From Fluviicola sp. (GTDB lineage: Bacteria > Bacteroidota > Bacteroidia > Flavobacteriales_D > Crocinitomicaceae): DNA of 64,000 nucleotides. Below are positions 35,173 to 43,480 of this stretch, piece by piece. A program made the translations under genes and the position numbers. Every line of letters starts with the position of its first letter. Position 1 is the first letter of the stretch. A model generated the notes under the pieces. That model did no database searches. It was not told the DNA's origin and was given only the letters and a program-made list of their open reading frames with translations. The stretch is from the NCBI RefSeq assembly GCF_029266855.1, contig NZ_JAQSWB010000001.1, positions 248,001 to 312,000 on the forward strand. The letters are read 5' to 3'.

Positions 35173-35640
35173 TCACAAAGTGTAGTGATAAATCTCTAAT
35201 TGACGGTCCTTGATTTTACTTTGAAAGGTTCCTTGAACAGTTCCTCCCATTTTTTCATAGAAACCTTTAGCGTTTGGTTCGGCAATCAAAATTGCTTTTT
35301 TAAAAGCATTTGTTTTTCCGTATTGGAGAATCGTTTTGAAAATAAGTGAACCGAATCCTTTTCTTTTTTCTCCGGGGAGCAACCATAAATGGTCAATTTC
35401 CAGTATTTCATTATCAAGGGCAATCACTGCAAAAAAGCCAATAAATCTCCCTGTAACATAAACTTTAATGACGGTGTTTTTCCGAATATAATCTTCATCA
35501 ATCAGCAAGTCATCTTTCCACAATTCCATGACATTGTCCGAATATCCCCAATCTTGCTTCGAGCGGGTTGCAGTTTCTGTTAATAACTGGCAATCTTGAA
35601 TTTCGGCCTGTTGATATGTCAGTTCCGGAGAAAGGTTCAT
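35173..35640 (-). CDS. GNAT-family N-acetyltransferase
   Basis: 155 residues from the start MNLSPELTYQQ, whose ATG overlaps the stop of the preceding TPR gene (ATGA); a longer reading of 22 extra codons lies wholly within that gene and is less likely. The acetyl-CoA site is LWLLPGEKRKGFGSLIFKTIL (K-R-K-G-F-G), after strand LEIDH; the late motif NAKGFYEKMGGTVQGTF is typical. Substrate unknown. Confidence 0.9.
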   Translation of the reverse strand: MNLSPELTYQQAEIQDCQLLTETATRSKQDWGYSDNVMELWKDDLLIDEDYIRKNTVIKVYVTGRFIGFFAVIALDNEILEIDHLWLLPGEKRKGFGSLIFKTILQYGKTNAFKKAILIAEPNAKGFYEKMGGTVQGTFQSKIKDRQLEIYHYTL

Positions 35641-36740
35641 TTTTTCTTTGCTCTGAAATAAGTGAAAATAGAAACGATTAATATAGTCAGTGTTAACCCG
35701 ATCCAAAGCATGGAGTTATCTGCTTTCTTTTTCGTTTCGGGAATCTTCCCTTGTTCTTTCGGAGTATCTTTTGCTTTAGGTGTTTCACTGTTGGATATCT
35801 CTTCAACCACTCGTTCCAGTCCCAGGTAATTCAATAATTTATCCGGATCCGTTTCAATTTTTGACCAGTCAACCTGGTAGTTATCGGAATTGGGATCCTG
35901 TAAGTAAGATTTATATGGGATACCACCTACTTTTTCGATCATACTACGTTCAAATACTCCTGGCTTTGTCGGTACACTGTCAGCGTATTTGGAGCGGAGC
36001 CTTCGAACAAGTTCAATTTTTTCATTCGCAACTCTTTGGTCTGTTTGGTAGTAGAACTGAGCGATTTCATACAAGCCTTTTGCATGTTCAAAAGAAATGG
36101 TTTCGGCGTAACAATCTCCCAGGTCAATAAACAGGTCGGCCATTATAGGATCCGGACCTTTGCAAAAAGGAAAGCGTTCTTTTAATTGAATATACAGCTG
36201 CTTGCGGATAGCTTCGGAAGATTCCTGCCTGGCATTCAAATTCAAAACACTTGCATTCTTCAGGTAATCCGCATCTTTGTTTAAAGCTATTTTAGCAAGA
36301 AGGATCTTCACATGGATCCATTCGCTTCCCCCGTGTGAATTCGGATTAATTTTCAATCCCTTCCGTATATATTCGAGTGCTTTCTCGTTTTCTCCAAGTA
36401 ATTCATAAGTTGTTCCGAGATTCGCAATAATGCTGTATTCGTTGGGGTAAGCTTTCGCTAATGTTTCAAATAGGACCCGGGCTTCTTTGACTTTCCCGCC
36501 TTTCACGAGGTATAAACCATAATCCGAAAGCAATTTGAAATCCGCTTTTGTTTGGAGTTTCTCTTCAAGCTGGATCAGTTTTCGTTCGATCTGACGCTGA
36601 TCAAAGTTTTTTTGGAAACGGATTTCTCCCATACCCATTTGATGAAAGTGTCCTTTTGCATCCAGTGCGTAATATTCATTGTAACAGGAAAAACCGGTAG
36701 AATAGATTAAAAGCAGCAGAAAAGTAAGAAGGCAACGCAT
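35637..36740 (-). CDS. TPR protein with signal peptide and C-terminal membrane helix
   Basis: 367 residues. A signal peptide (MRCLLTFLLLLIYSTGFS) is followed by TPR units at ~70-135 (FKLLSDYGLYLVKGGKVKEARVLFETLAKAYP, YSIIANLGTTYELLGENEKALEYIRKGLKINPN), further helices to ~255, a linker with PETKKKADNS, and a single C-terminal helix (MLWIGLTLTILIVSIFTYF) ending in AKKK. Topology: periplasmic repeat domain anchored to the inner membrane. First gene of a unit with the GNAT and perhaps trmD. The partner protein is unknown. Confidence 0.82.
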   Translation of the reverse strand: MRCLLTFLLLLIYSTGFSCYNEYYALDAKGHFHQMGMGEIRFQKNFDQRQIERKLIQLEEKLQTKADFKLLSDYGLYLVKGGKVKEARVLFETLAKAYPNEYSIIANLGTTYELLGENEKALEYIRKGLKINPNSHGGSEWIHVKILLAKIALNKDADYLKNASVLNLNARQESSEAIRKQLYIQLKERFPFCKGPDPIMADLFIDLGDCYAETISFEHAKGLYEIAQFYYQTDQRVANEKIELVRRLRSKYADSVPTKPGVFERSMIEKVGGIPYKSYLQDPNSDNYQVDWSKIETDPDKLLNYLGLERVVEEISNSETPKAKDTPKEQGKIPETKKKADNSMLWIGLTLTILIVSIFTYFRAKKK

Positions 36741-36852
36741 GTTTTTTTGTTTAGGGTTTCCCCGGGAAATTACAAAAAAATAGCTGTAAATGAGTGAATT
36801 GACTATCTTGGCGCAACGATTGATTAAACTGTAACGAAACCAAACTATTCAT

Positions 36853-37056
36853 ATGAAATTAATTTTAGCTATTGCTCTTGCGTGTTGTTTCTCCTCCGGA
36901 GATGGAGTTGTTTATATCTGCGATTCCCCAAGCTCTGTTGCTTTTCATTACAAACGCGATTGCCGCGGACTCAACAACTGTAAGCACGAAGTGAAAAAAT
37001 CCACCGTCGCAGAAGCCGAAAAACTAGGATTGAAGGTTTGTGGCTGGGAGGATTAG
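36853..37056 (+). CDS. Tiny secreted His/Cys protein (Ada/nuclease-type zinc-motif-like)
   Basis: 67 residues: a signal peptide (MKLILAIALACCFSSG) and a ~50-residue mature part, VYICDSPSSVAFHYKRDCRGL then NNCKHEVKKSTVAEAEKLG and LKVCGWED. The spacing Y-H-x-x-x-x-C ... A-x-x-x-G-x-x-x-C recalls the short domain found at the ends of some bacterial nucleases and Ada-like zinc modules, here on its own and exported. Four cysteines and two histidines are in the mature part, so a metal site or disulfides are possible. Similar short secreted proteins occur in Flavobacteriia (from memory). Function unknown. Confidence 0.78.
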   Translation: MKLILAIALACCFSSGDGVVYICDSPSSVAFHYKRDCRGLNNCKHEVKKSTVAEAEKLGLKVCGWED

Positions 37057-37371
37057 TTTTTGCTTCTGCAGAGTTTAAAGGGAGACAAATGGCGACCGGT
37101 AGGCGCCATCATTTGTGTATTTGTGGTAAAATATCATATCAGTTAATAATTCTCTTGATGTTTTCTATACCTTTCAAAGAACCTGAAAGAATCCCTTCAA
37201 TAATTGCTTGTTTGTAGCTCAAAAGACTTTGATATTCTTTAAGCTTATTGAAGAATTGATTTTTCCCCTGATTTTCGTTACATCAATAAATTGTGATTTT
37301 AATTCCTTGATTAATATAATGACAGGATAAGCCCTATAATCCATGGTCTTCCGCGGGAAATGAAACAGAAA
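37057..37371. other. Intergenic region holding a small broken gene
   Basis: The 315 bases between the tiny secreted protein and the EamA gene contain a reverse-strand frameshifted reading frame (37139-37344) and a short GGCG...CGCC inverted repeat near 37091-37108. No intact gene or RNA is evident. Confidence 0.6.
37139..37344 (-). pseudogene. Frameshifted remnant of a small (~68-residue) gene
   Basis: From ATG at 37344 the minus strand reads MDYRAYPVIILIKELK then SQFIDVTK in one frame. After a run of A the sensible protein continues in another frame as GKNQFFNKLKEYQSLLSYK, AIIEGILSGSLKGIENIKR and ends IIN at the stop (37139). Restoring one base near 37273 joins them into one open frame of 68 codons. 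Residue composition on both sides looks protein-like (helical, charged-hydrophobic alternation). I do not recognise the family. A sequencing error is the alternative to a real mutation. Confidence 0.5.
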
Positions 37372-38247
37372 TTAATTTATCTTCCTCGCATTTATTACCA
37401 CCACCGTTGCGATAATAATCCCGACTCCCAGCCATTGCATGCCCGTCACGGTTTCATGCAGGATAAGTTGTGCAGAACAAATAGAAACCGGTATTTCAAT
37501 TGCTGCCAGGATTCCGGCCAATCCCAATCCGGTTTGTGGAATTCCGATATTGAATAAAATAGGAGGGATCACTGTTCCGAAAAGACCTAAAATAATTCCG
37601 AATTTCAGGAAGATCATCCAGTCTAAATGCTCCCAGATCTGCAGGTTCCAGTAAACAATGACGGTGAGCAAACTCCCGACAATCAGCCAGAAACTGCGTA
37701 CCACACTGGATAGCTGTGTTTCAACGTGATTCGAAGCGTGCATGCTGATCGTATAGGATAAAGCTGCCAGCAATCCGTAAACAATTCCTTCTGTTGAAAC
37801 ATGAACGTCTTCCCGGATCAGGTTGGTTGCAAGCACTGTTCCTCCCAAAACACAGAAACTGCCAACTATTTTGAGCCAATGTGCCACTTTCCGCGTTTGG
37901 ATCATTTCCCACACAACACTCATCCAAATGGACTGCATCAATAAGATAATACCAATGGATACGGAAACCGTTTGAATGGAAATGTAATAGAAACAACTCG
38001 TTAAGCCCATTGAAATACCAAAAAGAACCAGCTTGGACTTCGATTTCACACTTGCTTTGACCGGAGTTTTTTTTGCTTTTGCAAATTGCATCAGTACAAA
38101 CAGAACGATCACACCAACCAAGGATTGGTAAAAGGTGAGCACACTGGTGTGGGCATCCTGGTTATTGGCATACTTCACGATGGTTGCAAGAATTCCGTAA
38201 CTCGCTGCTCCGAATCCCACAAATAACGCACCTCTTAACTTGCTCAT
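37372..38247 (-). CDS. EamA-family (DMT superfamily) transporter
   Basis: 291-residue inner-membrane exporter-like protein with ten predicted helices arranged as two EamA repeats: FVGFGAASYGILATIVKYANN begins the first and GIVYGLLAALSYTISMHASNHVE the second. The final helix ITGMQWLGVGIIIATVVVINARK-type (VTGMQWLGVGIIIATVVVIN) is standard for the family, which exports amino acids, metabolites or drugs. Substrate unknown. It stands alone, divergent from the beta-barrel receptor-like gene. Confidence 0.92.
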   Translation of the reverse strand: MSKLRGALFVGFGAASYGILATIVKYANNQDAHTSVLTFYQSLVGVIVLFVLMQFAKAKKTPVKASVKSKSKLVLFGISMGLTSCFYYISIQTVSVSIGIILLMQSIWMSVVWEMIQTRKVAHWLKIVGSFCVLGGTVLATNLIREDVHVSTEGIVYGLLAALSYTISMHASNHVETQLSSVVRSFWLIVGSLLTVIVYWNLQIWEHLDWMIFLKFGIILGLFGTVIPPILFNIGIPQTGLGLAGILAAIEIPVSICSAQLILHETVTGMQWLGVGIIIATVVVINARKIN

Positions 38248-38550
38248 ACTTTTGATTGAATTCCTAAAATTACTCGATTTTTCGGCCTGGCGAACCTCCT
38301 GGAATTGCTAAAGCGATATAGTCATGAAATAATCGAAAAATTTAAATGAAAAAAGCAAGGATGGGAGGTGCAGTCAATACATTGAACTTTTGATCCCGGT
38401 AGTTATTTGGTATTTAAACTCTTTAAACTTTCTATCATTTATCAGGACTAAAAACCGTTCAACGTTCTCTTAAAACGATTAATCACAAATAAAAAATAAA
38501 ACAACAATTCACTGAGCAATGAGGGGCATCTTTGTTCAAATTATACTCCT
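38248..38550. other. Intergenic region without recognised gene
   Basis: 303 AT-rich bases between the divergent EamA and beta-barrel genes. A CATCTTTG box at 38527-38534 (one mismatch to TAnnTTTG), 16 bases before the ATG at 38551, may be the -7 element of the barrel gene, and a TAATTTTA on the minus strand may serve EamA. I see no open frame, RNA or strong hairpin. Confidence 0.5.
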
Positions 38551-40971
38551 ATGAAAACAGGAATACTCATTTGTTTATTGATTTCTTTTCAAGCATTCTC
38601 ACAGGAAAAAGTTTGGGTAAAGGGAACTGTAACGGATTCCAAAAAACAGGCGTTAGCTGATGCGGTATTGTTTATCTATTCTACGGATTCGACCCTTTTA
38701 TCCATGGCAGTTTCTGAGAAAGACGGTCATTTCGAAGCAGATATTCTTCCTGTAGATTCTGTTTTTATCCGTGCAACTCATGAAGACTTTACGGAGTTTA
38801 CTACTCCCGTATTGGCTTTATCGGATGCTTCCGGATTGAATTTGGCGTTTCAGGGGCAGGTAAAAGAAATGGAAGGAGTAACGGTTTCCGCAGTCAAACC
38901 TTACATCGAACGGAAACCCGGAATGATGGTTTTGAATGTAGAACAATCACTGAGTGCAACCGGTTCATCCGCATTTGAAATTTTAGAAAAATCGCCGGGA
39001 GTAAGTATCAGTTCTACAGATAATATCAGTTTGAATGGAAAAGGAGGGATCATTGTGCAGATAGATGGAAAAGCACAACCCATGTCGGGAACTGACCTGG
39101 CCAATTTTTTGAGGGGAATTCCATCCGCGGCAATCGATAAGATTGAACTGATCAGCAATCCTTCGGCAAAATACGATGCGGCCGGGTCGGCAATTATCAA
39201 TATCCGATTGAAGAAAGATACGCGTTTGGGAACGAACGGAACGGTTAATACCAGTTACGGACAGGGGATTTATCCCAAAGCAGGAGCAGGAATTTCCCTG
39301 AATCACCGGAACAAGAAAGTTAATGTATTTGGTTCCTATAATTATGCATACCGCAAAGGCTTCAATCGCCTGATCCTCGAAAGGCGTTTTTACAAACAGG
39401 ATACTTTTGTAGGGGCTTACCTTCAGGATAATGACCTGAAATTCCCTGTTTCCAATCACAGTGCGCGCTTTGGAATGGATTTCCAGGTGAACAAAAAGAA
39501 CACCCTAAGTTTCGTGGTAAACGGCATGAGTAACGCGTATACGATAGACGGTATCAATCAATCGGATGTTCAAATCCAGGAAGATGTGGTTGCTTCGCGC
39601 TTTGCTACAACAAATCAGCGAAAGGAAAAGTGGTTTAACGGTTCTGCCAATGTAAATTACAAGCATGTCCTGGATTCCCTGGGTTCTGAGATTACGGCGG
39701 ATTTGGATTATGCAGCTTACCGGAATCAGAATGAACAGCGATTCAATACCAGTTATTATGACTTAAACGGTGTTCCATTCCAGGATCCATACATTCTTAC
39801 CGGTGATCTGAAAGGTAAACTGGCAATCCATTCGGCAAAAGTAGATTTACACCAGGCTCTAAATGCGAAAAATTTCCTGGATGCAGGTTTGAAGTCAAGT
39901 TATGTAATTGCAGATAACGATCTGAAGTTTTTCGACCGAAGCAGCGGAACACCTGTTTATGATACCACTAAAAGCAATCATTATGTGTACCAGGAAACGA
40001 TCGGTGCGGGTTATTTAACCTGGAATTACGAGGGCAAGAAGTGGTCGTTTCAACTGGGTGCTAGAGGAGAATACACACATGTAAAAGGAACGCAAAGGAC
40101 GAGTAATTCTGTCTCGGACACTACGTATTTTCAACTCTTCCCAACAGCTTACCTGGGATACAATCTAACTGAAAAACACCATTTCGAGTTGTCAATGAAC
40201 CGCAGAATTGACCGTCCTAGCTATGATCAGTTGAATCCGTTTAAGTTTTACCTGGATCCGTCAACATACAGGGAAGGAAATCCGTCCCTGCGCCCGCAAA
40301 CCACTTACACTTTTGAACTTGGATATGCCTTTAAGAATGTGCTGTTTGTGAATGTGGGAATCGCAACGACCAAAGACAATATCACCGAAGTAATCGCACC
40401 TTTAACGCAGAATCAGAATGTAACTGTTCAGACGAATATCAACCTGAAACGGGCTGATCTGGTTTATGCGAATATTTCGGCTCCTGTCCAGGTTACCAAA
40501 TGGTGGAACAGTGTGAACAATATCAACGCATATATTGCACTTTATTCCGGGAATGTAGCCCAAACCAACCTCCAAAACAGGGGATCAGGAGTGCTGATCC
40601 TGAATACGGTAAATACCTTTACATTGAAAAAAGATTGGTCGATTGAATGGAATGCTTCTTATCACACACCGGAAATTTATGCTTTTGATCATATCAAAGA
40701 GATCTGGCACACAGGTATTGGTGTTCAAAAGAAAATCCTTCAAAGCCGCGGTGTGATTAAGTTCGCATGGACAGACATTTTCTACACGAACTACATCCGG
40801 GCAAATGTTGCATTTACGGATTACAGGGAATACTTCGATGTGAAACGGGATACGCGTGTTGCAACCCTAAGCTTCACTTATAAATTCGGGAAAACCAGCG
40901 TAGCCGGAAGCAGAAGAAGAGGAACTGGCGCCGATGATTTGAAAGGTCGTGTGAATACCGGTGGAGGATAG
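38551..40971 (+). CDS. Outer-membrane beta-barrel (TonB-dependent receptor-like) protein
   Basis: 806 residues. Signal peptide (MKTGILICLLISFQAFSQ), a carboxypeptidase-regulatory-like domain (~20-95, VKGTVTDSKKQALADAVLFIY), a plug domain (~105-215, MLNVEQSLSATGSSAFEILEKSPGVSIS, ISLNGKGGIIVQIDGKAQPM, IELISNPSAKYDAAGSAIINI) and a large beta-barrel to the end. This is the outer-membrane beta-barrel family typical of Bacteroidota (PF14905-like) rather than a SusC. Hallmark strings are NRRIDRPSYDQLNPF and YREGNPSLRPQTTYTFELGY. No N-terminal TonB box is obvious. The ligand is unknown; no SusD or siderophore gene is adjacent. Ends GRVNTGGG, after the barrel. Confidence 0.92.
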   Translation: MKTGILICLLISFQAFSQEKVWVKGTVTDSKKQALADAVLFIYSTDSTLLSMAVSEKDGHFEADILPVDSVFIRATHEDFTEFTTPVLALSDASGLNLAFQGQVKEMEGVTVSAVKPYIERKPGMMVLNVEQSLSATGSSAFEILEKSPGVSISSTDNISLNGKGGIIVQIDGKAQPMSGTDLANFLRGIPSAAIDKIELISNPSAKYDAAGSAIINIRLKKDTRLGTNGTVNTSYGQGIYPKAGAGISLNHRNKKVNVFGSYNYAYRKGFNRLILERRFYKQDTFVGAYLQDNDLKFPVSNHSARFGMDFQVNKKNTLSFVVNGMSNAYTIDGINQSDVQIQEDVVASRFATTNQRKEKWFNGSANVNYKHVLDSLGSEITADLDYAAYRNQNEQRFNTSYYDLNGVPFQDPYILTGDLKGKLAIHSAKVDLHQALNAKNFLDAGLKSSYVIADNDLKFFDRSSGTPVYDTTKSNHYVYQETIGAGYLTWNYEGKKWSFQLGARGEYTHVKGTQRTSNSVSDTTYFQLFPTAYLGYNLTEKHHFELSMNRRIDRPSYDQLNPFKFYLDPSTYREGNPSLRPQTTYTFELGYAFKNVLFVNVGIATTKDNITEVIAPLTQNQNVTVQTNINLKRADLVYANISAPVQVTKWWNSVNNINAYIALYSGNVAQTNLQNRGSGVLILNTVNTFTLKKDWSIEWNASYHTPEIYAFDHIKEIWHTGIGVQKKILQSRGVIKFAWTDIFYTNYIRANVAFTDYREYFDVKRDTRVATLSFTYKFGKTSVAGSRRRGTGADDLKGRVNTGGG

Positions 40972-40972
40972 A

Positions 40973-41458
40973 TCAAAGGTTGGATGGAATGTTCTTCTTT
41001 TGAATAAATGCTTTCATTCCGTGCAACTGTTCCGGACTTACATCCTTTACTGAGATCACGTTTGCCACCAGTTTATTCTGCCAGATCAGAATCAAACCGG
41101 CTCTTTTGCGGATGCGGATGATTTCACTCCATTTAACGGTCGACAAATATCCTTCTTTTGAAATGGAAACTCCTTTGTCTGAAAACTCATAAGTGGTTTC
41201 CTGCCGGATGCGTGGATTGCTCTGATAATGTCTTTTGGCATTGTTGAAAATACTGAATGCAAATAAGACCAGGAATACAATCGCGACAAAGACAAGCATG
41301 TATGCAGATTCATTTTTGAACACGAACATAGCGATTAGCGCACCGATGATTAAACCCAGGATTGCTAGAAGTAAGAAAAGAACCTGTAATCTTTTTAAAA
41401 GTAAAATCCCTGTCAGTTTGGCGAATTCGGATTGCGTAAGTGTTGTTTTGATTTGCAT
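40973..41458 (-). CDS. YcxB-like membrane protein
   Basis: 161 residues. Two adjacent membrane helices (~28-50 and 55-73) follow a short N-terminal stretch (TLTQSEFAKLTGILLLKRLQ). The C-terminal cytoplasmic domain has the YcxB-type beta pattern TYEFSDKGVSISKEGYLSTVKWSEIIRIRKRAGLILIWQNKLVANVISVKD (compare yfxxegi...w..i....e....i). Function unknown in all members. A TAATTTTG box ends four bases before the ATG. Only 1 base separates its stop from the convergent barrel gene. Confidence 0.82.
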   Translation of the reverse strand: MQIKTTLTQSEFAKLTGILLLKRLQVLFLLLAILGLIIGALIAMFVFKNESAYMLVFVAIVFLVLFAFSIFNNAKRHYQSNPRIRQETTYEFSDKGVSISKEGYLSTVKWSEIIRIRKRAGLILIWQNKLVANVISVKDVSPEQLHGMKAFIQKKNIPSNL

Positions 41459-41462
41459 TTTT

Positions 41463-41470
41463 CAAAATTA
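41463..41470 (-). promoter_or_regulatory. -7 element (TAATTTTG) four bases before the YcxB-like start codon
   Basis: Minus-strand TAATTTTG fits TAnnTTTG, separated from the ATG at 41458 by AAAA. The element lies within an AATTACGAATT repeat, so it may have arisen from that repeat. No TTG at the usual distance. Confidence 0.5.
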
Positions 41471-41522
41471 CGAATTCCCTATTACGAATTCCGAATGTTT
41501 CCAACTATTTATACCTTTTAGA

Positions 41523-42608
41523 CTATTTTGAACTTTTGAGCACCCAGCACTCCACAAATTCCTGATCCCGCCAGCTTGCTTTGCGTTTAGTCTTCAAAGA
41601 TGCTGCAGCTGCTTTTTTGGTCTTTTTCTCAACAAGGATGAACCGTTTATGGCGTTTCAATTCCTGTTCAATCGGGTGAACAAAATTCGGATTCATTAAT
41701 CCGGCTAAATTTGAGAACAATAAGACCAGGTTTCCTTCCGGATTCAGGTGTTTGTGAGCTTCTTCAAAGAAACGGGGAAACAGTTCTGTGTCATAATAAA
41801 TCGCCAGGTCAATACCCGAAACTTCTTTTGGAAGCGGGACCCACGGCGGATTGAATACAACCAGGTCTGATTTGACTTGTGATCCGGCAAACAGGTCGCC
41901 AAAATACAGCTTGGTTTGCAACTCTGAATCCTTTTGTGATTCAAACATTCCGATTAGCGCATTCGGATTGATGTCTGAAGCGTGAACTTCCTGAAAACCA
42001 TATTGATGCAGTAGTTTACTTAAAATACCGCTTCCGATCCCGACATCAAATGCTTTTTCTTTCTTGCCTGAATACTTTTTCAAATAACTGACAAACAATT
42101 CGATGTGCTCGAAACGAGTAGGAAAGTAGGTCCCGTAAAACGGATGAAGTGTTTGTTTCAATCCCGGAATCCGGATTCCTTTTTCATACCATTGCCAGGA
42201 ACTGTTTAATCCCTGGACATCTGTAAAGGGCAGAAAAAAATCAGGGATTTCAGGATACAGGATTTTTAACCAGCCAATTTGGGGAGCTTTCCGAACATGC
42301 AGTTTGTGATCGCTGATTTCAATTAACAACAGCTGAGAGGCATTTCGGTATTCCTCGCGATAATTCCGTTGTCCCTGAAACGAATCATTCGTGGATTTTG
42401 TTGAGAGCTTCTTCTTCAAAGCTTCCAATACGAGAGTCCCGCTGCTGAACTGATCAGCAATCAACACATGATTCCCTTCCAATAGAGCTTCAACAGCATA
42501 TTTTGGGTCAATTTGTTTTGAATATTCCAGTACAGGAATGTCTTCAACAAGCGGTTTCGGACGATTGATCGTTAAGTCTGATGAATGAATAATGGGGTTT
42601 ATCTTCAC
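41523..42608 (-). CDS. Class I SAM-dependent methyltransferase (HemK/RsmC-like small-domain type)
   Basis: 361 residues. An N-terminal ~150-residue domain without known motif precedes the methyltransferase: AFDVGIGSGILSKLLHQYG (motif I), VHASDINPNALIGMFESQ (acidic end of strand 2) and VFNPPWVPLP, the NPPW/Y motif of N-methyltransferases acting on amino or base nitrogen. The basic segment KKTKKAAAASLKTKRKAS near the C-terminus could bind nucleic acid. Start codon is GTG, three bases after the murQ stop, so translation is probably coupled. Target unknown (rRNA, tRNA or protein). Confidence 0.85.
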   Translation of the reverse strand: MKINPIIHSSDLTINRPKPLVEDIPVLEYSKQIDPKYAVEALLEGNHVLIADQFSSGTLVLEALKKKLSTKSTNDSFQGQRNYREEYRNASQLLLIEISDHKLHVRKAPQIGWLKILYPEIPDFFLPFTDVQGLNSSWQWYEKGIRIPGLKQTLHPFYGTYFPTRFEHIELFVSYLKKYSGKKEKAFDVGIGSGILSKLLHQYGFQEVHASDINPNALIGMFESQKDSELQTKLYFGDLFAGSQVKSDLVVFNPPWVPLPKEVSGIDLAIYYDTELFPRFFEEAHKHLNPEGNLVLLFSNLAGLMNPNFVHPIEQELKRHKRFILVEKKTKKAAAASLKTKRKASWRDQEFVECWVLKSSK

Positions 42609-42611
42609 TGT

Positions 42612-43418
42612 TTATTGCTTAAAAGCTTCTGTTGCTGCCCGCACCGAACCGTGTTTCAACAACAATTCATTGGCTCTTTGTTCGTCCAATCCGGTTGCGT
42701 CCATAACCATTTTGGTACCGCGGTCAACCAGTTTTTCATTGGATAACTGCATATCCACCATCCGGTTTCCTTTCACTCTTCCCAAACGGATCATGATGGC
42801 GGTTGAAAGCATATTTAATACTAATTTCTGTGCTGTTCCGCTTTTCATACGGGTACTTCCGGTAACGAATTCCGGACCTACAACAGGAGTGATGGCAATA
42901 TCAGCAAGCTGGCTCAATGGTGAACCCGGATTACAGGAAATGCCACCGGTTAAAATGCCTTTTTTCTTAGCGGTTTCCAATGCTCCCAATACGTAAGGTG
43001 TTGTTCCTGATGCTGCAATTCCGACAACGATATCTTTCTCCGTCATTTGAAACGCTTCCAGGTCTTTCCAGCCTTGTTCGCGGTCGTCCTCTGCAAATTC
43101 AACGGCTTTCCGGATTGCCTGGTCTCCACCGGCAATGATCCCGATGACCATTCCGTGAGGAACACCAAAGGTCGGAGGACACTCGCTGGCATCCACAATT
43201 CCCAAACGTCCGCTTGTTCCTGCGCCCATATAAAAAAGCCTTCCGCCGTCGCTCATGCGCTCGACGCAGGCATCGACCAGTTTCTCTATCTGGGGAATTT
43301 CCTTTTCAACTGCCAGGGGAACAGTATGATCTTCTTCATTGATTCCGATCAACAGATCCCTTGTCGACATAAGGTCCAAGTCCTGGTGATTGCTTTCCGC
43401 TTCTGTTATTCGCTTCAT
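42612..43418 (-). CDS. murQ: N-acetylmuramic acid 6-phosphate etherase
   Basis: Cleaves the lactyl ether of MurNAc-6-phosphate to give GlcNAc-6-phosphate and lactate in peptidoglycan recycling. It has 268 residues (somewhat shorter than the ~300 of E. coli). The SIS-domain signature is LFYMGAGTSGRLGIVDASECPPTFGVP with catalytic E79, and GIAASGTTPYVLGALETAKKKG and GSTRMKSGTAQKLVLNMLSTAIMIRLG are the sugar-phosphate-binding segments. The C-terminal UBA-like tail is short. No murP or amgK/anmK lies nearby. Cotranscribed with the following methyltransferase. Confidence 0.95.
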   Translation of the reverse strand: MKRITEAESNHQDLDLMSTRDLLIGINEEDHTVPLAVEKEIPQIEKLVDACVERMSDGGRLFYMGAGTSGRLGIVDASECPPTFGVPHGMVIGIIAGGDQAIRKAVEFAEDDREQGWKDLEAFQMTEKDIVVGIAASGTTPYVLGALETAKKKGILTGGISCNPGSPLSQLADIAITPVVGPEFVTGSTRMKSGTAQKLVLNMLSTAIMIRLGRVKGNRMVDMQLSNEKLVDRGTKMVMDATGLDEQRANELLLKHGSVRAATEAFKQ

Positions 43419-43480
43419 ATGAATGCAAAATGATGAGTGTAAAATTCAAAAATATCTGTGTTTTGAATTTGCATTTTTAA

